Of a stretch of DNA of 40,234 nt, positions 25,674-32,688 are shown in pieces. The DNA is from Gammaproteobacteria bacterium (lineage in GTDB: Bacteria > Pseudomonadota > Gammaproteobacteria > Burkholderiales > Rhodocyclaceae), in the NCBI GenBank assembly GCA_029289235.1, contig JARFTZ010000008.1, positions 1-40,234 of the forward strand, given 5' to 3'. Made by a program: the position numbers and the translations under genes. A model generated the notes under the pieces. That model was not told the DNA's origin, made no database searches, and saw only the letters and a program-made list of their open reading frames with translations. Position 1 is the stretch's first letter. Each line of letters starts with the position of its first letter.

Positions 25674-26552
25674 TCAGCCGAGCCGGGTTTTCGAGGCGAC
25701 GTAGGAGCCGAGCGAGACGAGGACGATGCCGGCACCCAACCAGGGCGTCAAGGGTTCGTCGAGCAAGGGAACGGCGAGGACGCCGATGACGACCGGCACG
25801 AGGGCGAGGAACGATGCGGTGCGTTCCGGTCCGAGCAACTGCAGTGACTTGAGGTAGGTCAGCATGGCCAGAATGGTAGCCGAAATACCCTGGAACGCTG
25901 CCTGGATGAGGATCATCGACGTCGGGGCATTGCTGATCTCCTTGGGCAGGAAATACCAGTAGATCGGCAGATAAACGATCGCCGAGCCGAAGGCGATGGC
26001 GCGGGTCAGGGTCCAGGGCGAATAATTCCAGCGTGCGGCAAAGAAGCCGTAGAGGGCCCACAGGCATGAACTGATAAACATCAACAGATCGCCGAAGGCG
26101 TAGTCGGGCGACCATTCCGTCAGGTAGGGCATCGCTGCGCAGACGATGCCGGAGCCGATCAGTGACAAACCGATGCTACGGATTCGTGTGGGCCGCGTTC
26201 CGGAGATCAGCCAGGCCAGTGCGCTGATCAGGAAGGGTTGCAACCCGGGGAAGAGGATGCCGCCGTGCGCGGCCGGCGCATACTTGAATCCGGTGTAAGC
26301 GATCGGGCAATAGATGAGGCTGCACAGGCAGGTCAGAATCCACAGGCGCCGGTCAGCCCACGCCCGGCGCGGCATGCTGCCGATGAACGGCAGCAGGATT
26401 GCGGAAGCGGTGATCAGCCGCAAGGCAAAGATGTCGTAAGGGGTAAGAACGCTTTTCCCGCCGAGCCGGGAGATCAGGGAAAAGCCGGACCACATCAGCA
26501 GCGTCGCCGTGGCGGCCAGATAGCCCCAGGCGAGTTGTTTCTTTTCAGTCAA
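25674..26552 (-). CDS. EamA/DMT-family transporter
   Basis: This 292-residue inner-membrane protein has ten predicted helices in two similar halves, as in the drug/metabolite transporter superfamily. It starts with LAWGYLAATATLLMWSGFSLISRLGG and has the helix-pair pattern DIFALRLITASAILLPFIG, then a second EamA repeat (GDLLMFISSCLWALYGFFAARW through LVPVVIGVLAVPLLDEPLTPWLGAGIVLVSLGSYVA). The LDEPLT segment is a common EamA feature. Substrates are typically amino acids or metabolites for export; none can be named here. It starts 36 bp after the QmcA gene, so it could be co-transcribed with it. A possible palindromic operator separates it from ycaO. Confidence 0.93.
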   Translation of the reverse strand: MTEKKQLAWGYLAATATLLMWSGFSLISRLGGKSVLTPYDIFALRLITASAILLPFIGSMPRRAWADRRLWILTCLCSLIYCPIAYTGFKYAPAAHGGILFPGLQPFLISALAWLISGTRPTRIRSIGLSLIGSGIVCAAMPYLTEWSPDYAFGDLLMFISSCLWALYGFFAARWNYSPWTLTRAIAFGSAIVYLPIYWYFLPKEISNAPTSMILIQAAFQGISATILAMLTYLKSLQLLGPERTASFLALVPVVIGVLAVPLLDEPLTPWLGAGIVLVSLGSYVASKTRLG

Positions 26553-26588
26553 ACCAGACTTCCGATCGTTGCCTTGTTGATTGATTCG

Positions 26589-27449
26589 TCAGGGTTTCTG
26601 CAGCTTCTGGAACAAGCCGCGGAGCGTGTTCTGCAGGTCGCCGGGCAGCACGACCAGCTTGGCGTTCGGCGACTCGGCCATCTTGCCGAGGCTGGCGATG
26701 TATTTCTCGCCGAGCAGGTAAAGCATCGGCAGTTCGTTTTCGCCAAAGGCGGCGGTAACTTTTGTGATGGCCTGCGATGAGGCGTCGGCCAGCATGATCT
26801 GCGCCTCGGCATCGCGTTTGGCCGACTCCAGGCGCGCTTCCGCGGAAAGGATCATCGACTGCTTTTCGCCCTCGGCACGGGTGACCATGGCTTTCCGTTC
26901 CCGCTCGGCCGAGGCCTGCATTTCCATGGCCCGCTGCATCGATTCGGACGGCTTGATGTCCTGGATTTCGACCGACTTCACCGTCAGGCCCCAGTCCAGC
27001 GCTTCGTCGGCAACGCCAGCCTTCAGGCGAGCCTTGATCATGTCGCGTGACGAGAGGGCGTGATCGAGTTCCATCTCGCCGACGATCGAGCGCAGGGTGG
27101 TCATGATCATGTTGCGGATGGCTTCGGCGAAGTCTTCCACACCATAAACGGCCTTGACCGGGTCGGTGACCTTGATGAAAGCGATGGCGTTCACCACGAT
27201 CACCGCGTTGTCGCGGGTGATCACCTCCTGCTCCTGCACGTCAAGGATGATGTCCTTGGTCGTTACCTTGTACGACACGGTGTCGAAGTAGGGGATGATG
27301 AAACGCAAGCCCGGAAGCAAGGTGACGCGGTATTTTCCGAGGCGCTGGACGATCCACTCTTCACCCTGCGGGATGATGCGCACCCCCTTCGCAATAGTGA
27401 TCAACACGAAGAAAAGAAAGACGACCGACGTAACGGTTGTTCCGATCAT
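26589..27449 (-). CDS. qmcA: SPFH/band-7 membrane protein (QmcA/stomatin-like)
   Basis: This 286-residue protein has one N-terminal membrane helix (SVVFLFFVLITIAKGV) and a band-7 domain (VRIIPQGEEWIVQRLGKYRVTLLPGLRFIIPYFDTVSYKVTTKDIILDVQEQEVITRDNA in overlapping pieces). A long charged coiled coil follows (AERERKAMVTRAEGEKQ, SAEARLESAKRDAEAQ). Such proteins form large ring-like assemblies in lipid microdomains and influence membrane proteases such as FtsH. The start at 27449 follows from the ATGA overlap with the stop of the NfeD gene; a longer in-frame extension upstream is only NfeD DNA read in another frame. Pairing of SPFH and NfeD genes is a known conserved arrangement. Confidence 0.95.
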   Translation of the reverse strand: MIGTTVTSVVFLFFVLITIAKGVRIIPQGEEWIVQRLGKYRVTLLPGLRFIIPYFDTVSYKVTTKDIILDVQEQEVITRDNAVIVVNAIAFIKVTDPVKAVYGVEDFAEAIRNMIMTTLRSIVGEMELDHALSSRDMIKARLKAGVADEALDWGLTVKSVEIQDIKPSESMQRAMEMQASAERERKAMVTRAEGEKQSMILSAEARLESAKRDAEAQIMLADASSQAITKVTAAFGENELPMLYLLGEKYIASLGKMAESPNAKLVVLPGDLQNTLRGLFQKLQKP

Positions 27450-27889
27450 TTTGCAGCCTCCACCTTGATGTAGTTGCCTTCGACGGCGACGATGCGCACG
27501 CGCTCGCCGGCCTTGATGTTTTCTTCCGCGTAACACTCCCACGCATCCGCGCCGAGAATCGGCTTCTGGAAACGCACCTGCCCTCGTGAATTCGGGCAGA
27601 GATCGCTGACCAGTACGCCGATTTCTCCGGTTACATCCGCGGCGGAGGTGCCGACAGCCGTCATTGTCCGCGGGCGCAGATAGCGGAACCAGACGAGCAC
27701 CAGCAGACTGGAAATGACTGCCCAGATGACGAGCTGCGAGGCGAACGTAAGGTCTGGGGCGACGAGCAGGAACAGGCCGATCAAGATGGCGCCGATGCCG
27801 AACCAGATGATGAAGAAGGCGGGAATCGCCAGTTCGGCGATTGACAGGCACAATCCCAGGACCACCCAGTGCCACCACTCGATCATCAT
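27446..27889 (-). CDS. NfeD-family membrane protein
   Basis: This 147-residue short NfeD (NfeD1b type) has two or three membrane helices (WHWVVLGLCLSIAELAIPAFFIIWFGIGAILIGLFLLV region, and LVIWAVISSLLVLVWFRYL). A C-terminal OB-fold of about 60 residues follows (GEIGVLVSDL, GQVRFQKPILGADAWECYAEENIKAGERVRIVAVEGNYIKVEA in overlapping pieces). It lacks the ClpP-like protease domain of long NfeD proteins. It is coupled to the downstream SPFH gene by an ATGA overlap, and the two are expected to act together in the membrane. GAGGAG stands 5 bases before the first of two adjacent ATG codons. The gene is divergent from the ClpX paralogue, sharing a 120-bp upstream region. Confidence 0.94.
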   Translation of the reverse strand: MMIEWWHWVVLGLCLSIAELAIPAFFIIWFGIGAILIGLFLLVAPDLTFASQLVIWAVISSLLVLVWFRYLRPRTMTAVGTSAADVTGEIGVLVSDLCPNSRGQVRFQKPILGADAWECYAEENIKAGERVRIVAVEGNYIKVEAAK

Positions 27890-28009
27890 TCACGCTCCTC
27901 GGTCACAAGCGCCGAATTCTATAGCAATAAGTCATTCTCCAGCGCACTGCTCCCCGTTTTTCAGGGCTTCGGGCTAACATGGCACATTGCGGATTGTCGG
28001 AGACTTATC

Positions 28010-29020
28010 GTGCTTCCCCGGGAAATGACGCCACGGACAATTGTCGGCCACCTCGATCAGTTCGTCATCGGTCAGGATGAAGCGAAGCGAACCCTTGCAG
28101 TTGCAGTCTATGCCCACTATCGGAAGATAACTGCGTTGAAGTCAGCGTCAGGTTCCATCGCCAAAAGCAACGTCCTGTTGATCGGCCCGTCGGGGACGGG
28201 CAAGACCCTGACCTGCGAGACACTCGCCGGCCTGCTGTCCGTACCGTTCGTGACCGCCGATGCCACGTCACTGGCGCAAACCAAGTACGTCAACGAGGAG
28301 ATCGAGGCGATATTGCAGCGTCTGCTCGACAAGGCGGGCGGAGATATGCAGAAGGCGGCGCTTGGCATCGTTTTCATCGACGAAATCGACAAGCTCAAGG
28401 CTCAGGGCGGCGAGAGCCGTGTCACCTCCGGCGAGAGCGTTCAACATGCATTGCTGAAGATCATGGAGGGAGCGCCGGTGAAACTGGGTAGCGAAAAATA
28501 CCTCGATACCACCAACATCCTGTTCATCTGCGGCGGCGCGTTTGTCGGGCTGGAAAAGATCATGTCACGCACGCACGGCTTCGGCTTCATCGCCACGTCT
28601 GATGGCGACAACAAGCGCATCCTCGAACGCCTCAACAACCGGGTGAAGCCTACCGATCTCTTCGAATTCGGGCTGATCCCTGAATTTACCGGTCGACTGC
28701 CGATCGTGGCGCGCTTTGGCGAACTGGGCAAGGAATTGCTCGTGCGCATCATGAGCGAACCGAAAAACTCGATCGTCAGGCAGTTTCAGGAGGTCTTTCG
28801 CGCGGAAGGCGTCGAACTGACCCTCGCTCCCCGTGTCTTCGAACAGATCGCCGAGCTGGCGATCGAATACAAAACGGGGGCGCGCAGCTTGCGCGGGATT
28901 TTCGAGGAGTTGATGACCCCCATCCTCTATCTCGTGCCCGATACCCCTGAAATCAGCAGGGTGGAAATACGTTCGCTCTTCGAAGACCCCCGCTTTTTCA
29001 GGCGGGGGTCTTCAGCCTGA
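28010..29020 (+). CDS. ClpX-like AAA+ ATPase lacking the zinc-binding domain
   Basis: The 336-residue product aligns with the ATPase core of ClpX (about 420 residues) from LPREMTPRTIVGHLDQFVIGQDEAKRTLAVAVYAHYRK to the end. Walker A is GPSGTGKT, Walker B is IVFIDEID, followed by SGESVQHALLKIMEG, GLIPEFTGRLP and sensor-2 KTGARSLRG. The N-terminal zinc-binding domain is absent. The pore loop GYVG of ClpX is KYVN here, and the ClpP-docking IGF motif reads FGF. ATP hydrolysis looks intact, while substrate choice and ClpP pairing are probably altered. I prefer the GTG start at 28010, preceded by GGAGA; the ATG at 28025 is the alternative. It is a paralogue, since clpX proper normally follows clpP. 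Confidence 0.88.
   Translation: MLPREMTPRTIVGHLDQFVIGQDEAKRTLAVAVYAHYRKITALKSASGSIAKSNVLLIGPSGTGKTLTCETLAGLLSVPFVTADATSLAQTKYVNEEIEAILQRLLDKAGGDMQKAALGIVFIDEIDKLKAQGGESRVTSGESVQHALLKIMEGAPVKLGSEKYLDTTNILFICGGAFVGLEKIMSRTHGFGFIATSDGDNKRILERLNNRVKPTDLFEFGLIPEFTGRLPIVARFGELGKELLVRIMSEPKNSIVRQFQEVFRAEGVELTLAPRVFEQIAELAIEYKTGARSLRGIFEELMTPILYLVPDTPEISRVEIRSLFEDPRFFRRGSSA
28982..29013. terminator. Hairpin inside the 3' end of the ClpX-like gene
   Basis: A perfect 12-bp stem (GAAGACCCCCGC / GCGGGGGTCTTC) with loop TTTTTCAG ends only seven bases before the end of the coding sequence. It encodes most of the last dozen residues (EDPRFFRRGSS). It lies between convergent genes, so it may end transcription from both sides, although no T run follows on either strand. 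Confidence 0.5.
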
Positions 29021-29042
29021 CGCACGCTTGTCGGTCGCCAGC

Positions 29043-29486
29043 CTAACGGAAAACGAGTACAGGAATCTTCGAGTGCGTCAGCACCTTGGTGGTTTCGCTG
29101 CCCAGCAACAGCCCGGCGATCCCGCGCCGGCCGTGCGACGCCATGAAGATCAGGTCGCAACCGTGCGCATTGGCAGCATCGATGATGGCCTGGAAAGGAC
29201 TGTCACTCGAGGCGCTCGCTGTCGTGCAGGGGACGCCCGCGTCACGGCACAAGCCCTCGGCGAAGGCCAGTATCTTTTGCGCCTGCTCTTCCGCTGCTTT
29301 TTCGTATTGTTCCTGAAGCACCTTGTCGATCTGGATGCCTTCTACGTATTGCGGCATTGGCGCCTCGGGTTTTGCGTAAAAGGCGGTGATTTTCGCGCCG
29401 GCTTCCCCGGCGAACGCTACCGCCTTGCGCAACGCCTCCTGGGAAAGCGGTGACCCATCCGTCGGAACCAGAATGCTCTTGAACAT
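29043..29486 (-). CDS. Universal stress protein (UspA family), copy 1
   Basis: This 147-residue single-domain protein begins FKSILVPTDGSPLSQEALRKAVAFA and ends in MASHGRRGIAGLLLGSETTKVLTHSKIPVLVFR. The ATP-binding pattern G-2x-G-9x-GS is present except that the first Gly is Ala (A-SH-G-RRGIAGLLL-GS). Such proteins are usually dimeric and bind ATP or AMP under energy or oxygen stress. AAAGGAG stands just upstream of the ATG. A closely similar copy lies 109 bp upstream on the same strand, so this pair arose by tandem duplication. The two may be co-transcribed from the promoter of the upstream copy. Confidence 0.95.
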   Translation of the reverse strand: MFKSILVPTDGSPLSQEALRKAVAFAGEAGAKITAFYAKPEAPMPQYVEGIQIDKVLQEQYEKAAEEQAQKILAFAEGLCRDAGVPCTTASASSDSPFQAIIDAANAHGCDLIFMASHGRRGIAGLLLGSETTKVLTHSKIPVLVFR

Positions 29487-29595
29487 GGCAACTCCTTTCT
29501 CTTCTGATTGCGCAATTGGACGACTTTCCCGAATGGCGCGTCTGATCGGCGTGCCGGCGGTGAATCGTTCCCCCTTACAACTCGTGCCGCTTCCG

Positions 29596-30048
29596 TCAGC
29601 CCGGTGTGCGATAGACGAGCACCGGAATCGTCGAGTGTGTCAAAACTTTCTGGGTTTCGCTCCCGAGCAGGAGACTGGCCAGTCCACGTCGCCCATGCGA
29701 GGCCATGAAAATCAGGTCGCATTCACTTTGCGTTGCGGCGGCTATGATCGCCTCGTAGGGGATGTCACTGGTGGCCGACACCTTGTCGCACGGCACTCCC
29801 GCCTCCTTGCACAGGCTCTCCACGAAGCCGAGAATCTCCTGCGCCTGGCTTTCAGCCAGCTCAGCGAATTTTTCCGGGGAGGTGGTGTCGATCAACACAC
29901 CCTCGCCATAGTAGGTCACCGGAAACTCCGGCTTGGCGTAGAAGGCCGTGATCTGGGCGCCCGCTTCCTTGGCGAACGAAACAGCGCGACGTACCGTGTC
30001 CTGAGAGAATTCGGAACCATCGGTGGGGACGAGAATATGCTTGAACAT
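29596..30048 (-). CDS. Universal stress protein (UspA family), copy 2
   Basis: This 150-residue paralogue of the downstream usp gene shares the same frame of motifs: FKHILVPTDGSEFSQDTVRRAVSFA, AGAQITAFYAKPEFPVTY, DLIFMASHGRRGLASLLLGSETQKVLTHSTIPVLVYR. The first Gly of the ATP motif is again Ala. AAAAGGAG precedes the ATG. It is divergent from the hemerythrin operon. A TATAGT hexamer on its strand (30088-30083) lies 53 bp from the centre of the FNR/DNR-like box, which would put that box near -62 of its promoter. This suggests it is induced under low oxygen together with the divergent operon. Confidence 0.95.
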   Translation of the reverse strand: MFKHILVPTDGSEFSQDTVRRAVSFAKEAGAQITAFYAKPEFPVTYYGEGVLIDTTSPEKFAELAESQAQEILGFVESLCKEAGVPCDKVSATSDIPYEAIIAAATQSECDLIFMASHGRRGLASLLLGSETQKVLTHSTIPVLVYRTPG

Positions 30049-30131
30049 GACGACTCCTTTTCGTTGTTATAACTTCACTTTCACTATAGTTGCCGCAATT
30101 CGGAAAAAACAAGCTGGTGCGCAACCGTCTT

Positions 30132-30145
30132 TTGATGTCCGTCAA
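30132..30145. promoter_or_regulatory. FNR/DNR-type box between usp and the hemerythrin operon
   Basis: TTGATGTCCGTCAA matches the FNR/DNR consensus TTGATNNNNATCAA at 9 of its 10 defined bases. On the plus strand a GAAAAT hexamer at 30168-30173 would place the start near 30180 and the box at about -41.5, the class II activator position. On the minus strand TATAGT at 30088-30083 places it near -62, the class I position. The downstream genes are of the kind FNR/DNR regulators control. Confidence 0.7.
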
Positions 30146-30200
30146 AGCGCTGGGGCAACCGGGTCGGGAAAATGCCGACGTAACCTTTCTGGAGTTGATC

Positions 30201-30644
30201 ATGGATACCATCCGGGAGTTGTTGGGCAATCATCATCGCGAGTGCGATGAGTTCTTTGCGGCCATCGAACAGGCGATCGGCGCAGGCGACTGGGCCAGTG
30301 CGTCAGCACGCTTCGCGCAGTTCGAGAAGGCGATGCAGCAGCATTTCGATGTCGAAGAATCCATCCTGTTTCCGGCCTTCGAAGCGCGCACGGGCATGAC
30401 CATGGGGCCGACCGCCGTCATGCGCAGCGAGCATGCACAGATACGCGAACTGATGAGTGCCGCCGCCGAATCGATCGCGGCACACGATGCCGAGGAGTAC
30501 GACGGCTATGCCGAGACCATGCACATCATGACCCAGCAGCACAACATGAAAGAGGAGAACGTCCTCTACCCGATGTGCGACCAGCATCTTTCCGCCGAGG
30601 CGTCAGCGCTCATCGGACGGATGCGCGACGGAATATCGGGCTGA
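30201..30644 (+). CDS. Hemerythrin-domain (HHE) protein
   Basis: This 147-residue four-helix protein has the di-iron ligand pattern: H in LLGNHHRECDEFF, H and E in MQQHFDVEESILFPAFE, H in RSEHAQIRELM, and H and E in TQQHNMKEENVLYPMCDQH. Hemerythrin-like proteins bind oxygen or nitric oxide, or help repair iron centres (compare YtfE). The ATG at 30201 is chosen because GGAG stands 7 bases before it and the hemerythrin fold begins directly; a longer frame from 30090 would include the FNR-like box. It heads a five-gene run on the plus strand, with the next gene 5 bp later. Confidence 0.9.
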   Translation: MDTIRELLGNHHRECDEFFAAIEQAIGAGDWASASARFAQFEKAMQQHFDVEESILFPAFEARTGMTMGPTAVMRSEHAQIRELMSAAAESIAAHDAEEYDGYAETMHIMTQQHNMKEENVLYPMCDQHLSAEASALIGRMRDGISG

Positions 30645-30649
30645 CCGAC

Positions 30650-30886
30650 ATGAGTGCAGCGAAGGCCGACCGGATCGTCGACGGGCGCGATCTCGAACCG
30701 CCGGAACCGTTCATCCTGACGATGGAAGCGCTGGATGCGATCTCGCCGGGGCAAACGGTCATGCTTGTGCTCGGACGCGAGCCGTTTCCGCTGTATCGGG
30801 CACTGCAACTCAACGGCTATGCCTGGGAAACGACGCATAATGACGATGGTACGGTCGAGATACTGATCCGGCATCGTCCGGAGTAA
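30650..30886 (+). CDS. DUF2249 small protein
   Basis: This 78-residue protein of the DUF2249 family shows VDGRDLEPPEPFILTMEALDAI, followed by GREPFPLYRALQLNGYAWET and a C-terminal strand VEILIRHRPE. The fold resembles TusA-like small proteins. Family members recur beside hemerythrin, NnrS and denitrification genes, but no biochemical role is firmly established. It is separated from the hemerythrin gene by 5 bp and from the next gene by 7 bp, so it is co-transcribed. I chose the ATG at 30650, because the longer frame overlaps the hemerythrin coding end without family support. Confidence 0.88.
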   Translation: MSAAKADRIVDGRDLEPPEPFILTMEALDAISPGQTVMLVLGREPFPLYRALQLNGYAWETTHNDDGTVEILIRHRPE

Positions 30887-30893
30887 GGTGCCG

Positions 30894-32189
30894 ATGCAGG
30901 CGTTGCTTTCCTACGACCAGTCGCCGCCGATCACGGCGCCGTTCCGCTTCTTCCTCACCGCGCCGGTCTTCGGCGTTCTGGCCGGGCTGCTGCTGGTCTG
31001 GAGCGGTCCGAACGCCTTTCTCTCGCGCTGGACGCCTGAAGCGCTGGCGCTGACGCATCTGATCACGGCCGGATTCATGCTCCAGGTGATGCTGGGCGCC
31101 TTGATCCAGGTGCTTCCGGTCGTCGCCGGCGCGAACATGGCACGCCCGCTGCTCGTCGCGTCGCTGGTGCACGCCGCAATCACGCTGGGCGGCCTCGTGC
31201 TGCCGATGGCGTTCCTGACGTTCCAGCCCGGGATGTTTATTTTCGCCACAGTGTGTTTCATCAGCGGCGGACTCCTGTTCGTCGGCGCCTCAGCGTGGGC
31301 CATGCGCGGCATCCCCGCGACCGGGCCGACCATCAACGGACTCAAAATCGCCGTGTCCGGGCTTGCGGTGACCATCGCCATCGGCGTGGCAATGTCGCTG
31401 GGGCTGGCCGGCTGGTTCAACCTGCCGTTGTTACAACTGGCTGACATCCATCTGGTGTGGGGGTTTGTTGTGTGGAGCCTCGGCTTGCTTGCAGCAGTGG
31501 CGTATGTGGTCGTGCCGATGTTCCAGATCACGCCGTCCTATCCTGACTGGTTCGGGAAACAGTTCGTTCCTGCCGCACTTGCGCTGGCCTGCCTATGGAC
31601 CGTGCTCGGCAGCATCGGATTCGAAACAAGCGCGTTCGCTGTCGGACTGGCGCTGGCGGTCGCTGCAGCCGCATTTGCCAGCCTGACCCTGATGCTTCAG
31701 AAACGCAGCAAGCGCTCCCGTTTCGACACGAATCAGCATTGCTGGCGCGTGGCGATGGTCAGCATTCTCGCCGCGATTTCGCTTTGGATGGCCTCAGCGG
31801 TGATTCCCGCTGTCGCCGAATGGCCCGGTTGGCCGCTCCTGTGCGGCGTTCTGCTGATGTTCGGCGGTTTCGTCTCGGTCATTACCGGCATGCTGTACAA
31901 GATCGTGCCGTTCCTCGCCTGGCTGCATCTGCAGAACAGAGGGCAGGGTGTGCTGCTGGCCCCGAACATGAAGAAGATCATCGACGAGCAGGCGATGAAG
32001 CGCCAGATGATCTCGCATTTCGCCGCGGGAACGCTGCTTGTCCTGGCGGTCTTTCTGCCCGAGTCGGCCAGGCCGGCAGGGGTGGCGGTTGCCGTCTCGC
32101 AGGCCTGGTTGCTGCGCAACCTGTGGTCCGCCGTTCGGGTGTTCCGCGAGCATTGCCGCAAAATCGAGATGAAACGAGCGAAGCCATGA
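30894..32189 (+). CDS. Polytopic membrane protein of the NO/denitrification-associated cluster (NnrS-like or haem-copper oxidase-like)
   Basis: This 431-residue protein has about twelve membrane helices and little soluble sequence. Conserved-looking histidines and glycines sit in helices: ALTHLITAGFMLQVMLGALIQVLPVVAGANM, LADIHLVWGFVVWSLGLLAAVAYVVVPMFQITP, and YKIVPFLAWLHLQN. This arrangement recalls NnrS and, more distantly, subunit I of haem-copper oxidases; the similarity is weak and is my judgement. A haem or copper-linked role in nitric oxide tolerance is inferred mainly from the neighbours. The ATG at 30894 follows AAGG at a good distance; a GTG two codons earlier is also possible. Its stop overlaps the next start. 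Confidence 0.82.
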   Translation: MQALLSYDQSPPITAPFRFFLTAPVFGVLAGLLLVWSGPNAFLSRWTPEALALTHLITAGFMLQVMLGALIQVLPVVAGANMARPLLVASLVHAAITLGGLVLPMAFLTFQPGMFIFATVCFISGGLLFVGASAWAMRGIPATGPTINGLKIAVSGLAVTIAIGVAMSLGLAGWFNLPLLQLADIHLVWGFVVWSLGLLAAVAYVVVPMFQITPSYPDWFGKQFVPAALALACLWTVLGSIGFETSAFAVGLALAVAAAAFASLTLMLQKRSKRSRFDTNQHCWRVAMVSILAAISLWMASAVIPAVAEWPGWPLLCGVLLMFGGFVSVITGMLYKIVPFLAWLHLQNRGQGVLLAPNMKKIIDEQAMKRQMISHFAAGTLLVLAVFLPESARPAGVAVAVSQAWLLRNLWSAVRVFREHCRKIEMKRAKP

Positions 32190-32572
32190 TGTACCTGATA
32201 CTCCGTGACGTGCACATTACTTGCGTCGTGTTGAGCGGAATCGGTTTTTTCCTGCGCGGCGTATGGCGACTGACCGATTCGCCGCTGTATCTGCGGCGTT
32301 GGGCGAAGGTGCTGCCGCACACGATCGACACCGTGCTGCTGTCGAGCGCCATTGCACTGGCGGTTCTCAGTCAGCAGTATCCGCTTGAACAACCGTGGCT
32401 GACCGCCAAGGTGACCGGCTTGCTGGCCTATATCGGCTTCGGCATGGCAGCCTTCCGTTTCAGCCGCGACAAGCGGACACTGGCGTGCTTCTTCGTTCTG
32501 GCGCTGTGTGCTTACGGGTACATTGTGTCGGTGGCCCTGACGCGGCATCCGGCGGCCTGGCTGGCTGCGTAA
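32186..32572 (+). CDS. SirB2-family membrane protein
   Basis: This 128-residue protein has four membrane helices. The start [28 protein letters not shown] and the middle [26 protein letters not shown] are typical of the SirB family, with a conserved His in the first helix and HTIDT in the second. The molecular function of the family is not known; it often appears next to denitrification, haem or NnrS-type genes, as it does here. Start codons at 32186 and 32189 overlap the stop of the preceding gene, so expression is coupled. Confidence 0.88.
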   Translation: MMYLILRDVHITCVVLSGIGFFLRGVWRLTDSPLYLRRWAKVLPHTIDTVLLSSAIALAVLSQQYPLEQPWLTAKVTGLLAYIGFGMAAFRFSRDKRTLACFFVLALCAYGYIVSVALTRHPAAWLAA

Positions 32573-32587
32573 CGCCGGCCGGCGCTG

Positions 32588-32596
32588 TGCTACAGT
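32588..32596 (+). promoter_or_regulatory. Candidate extended -10 promoter before hemN
   Basis: TGCTACAGT is an extended -10 type sequence 93 bp before the hemN ATG, in the 116-bp gap after the SirB2 gene. No clear -35 or FNR box is seen here, so hemN may also be reached by read-through from the operon upstream. Confidence 0.3.
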
Positions 32597-32688
32597 GTCG
32601 CACCGGGTGGCGTGGCGCAGAGCAACGAACAAACGAACCTGCGCCAAGAGTCCCGGTCGAAGTGACACGATCACGGCACACACATCAC

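Noticed and set aside
27450-27893. N-terminal extension of the SPFH protein by about 148 residues
   Set aside because: The extension is the NfeD gene read in another frame; the ATGA overlap gives the true start at 27449.
28010-29020. The main clpX gene
   Set aside because: The zinc-binding domain is missing, the pore and docking loops differ, and no clpP or lon is adjacent.
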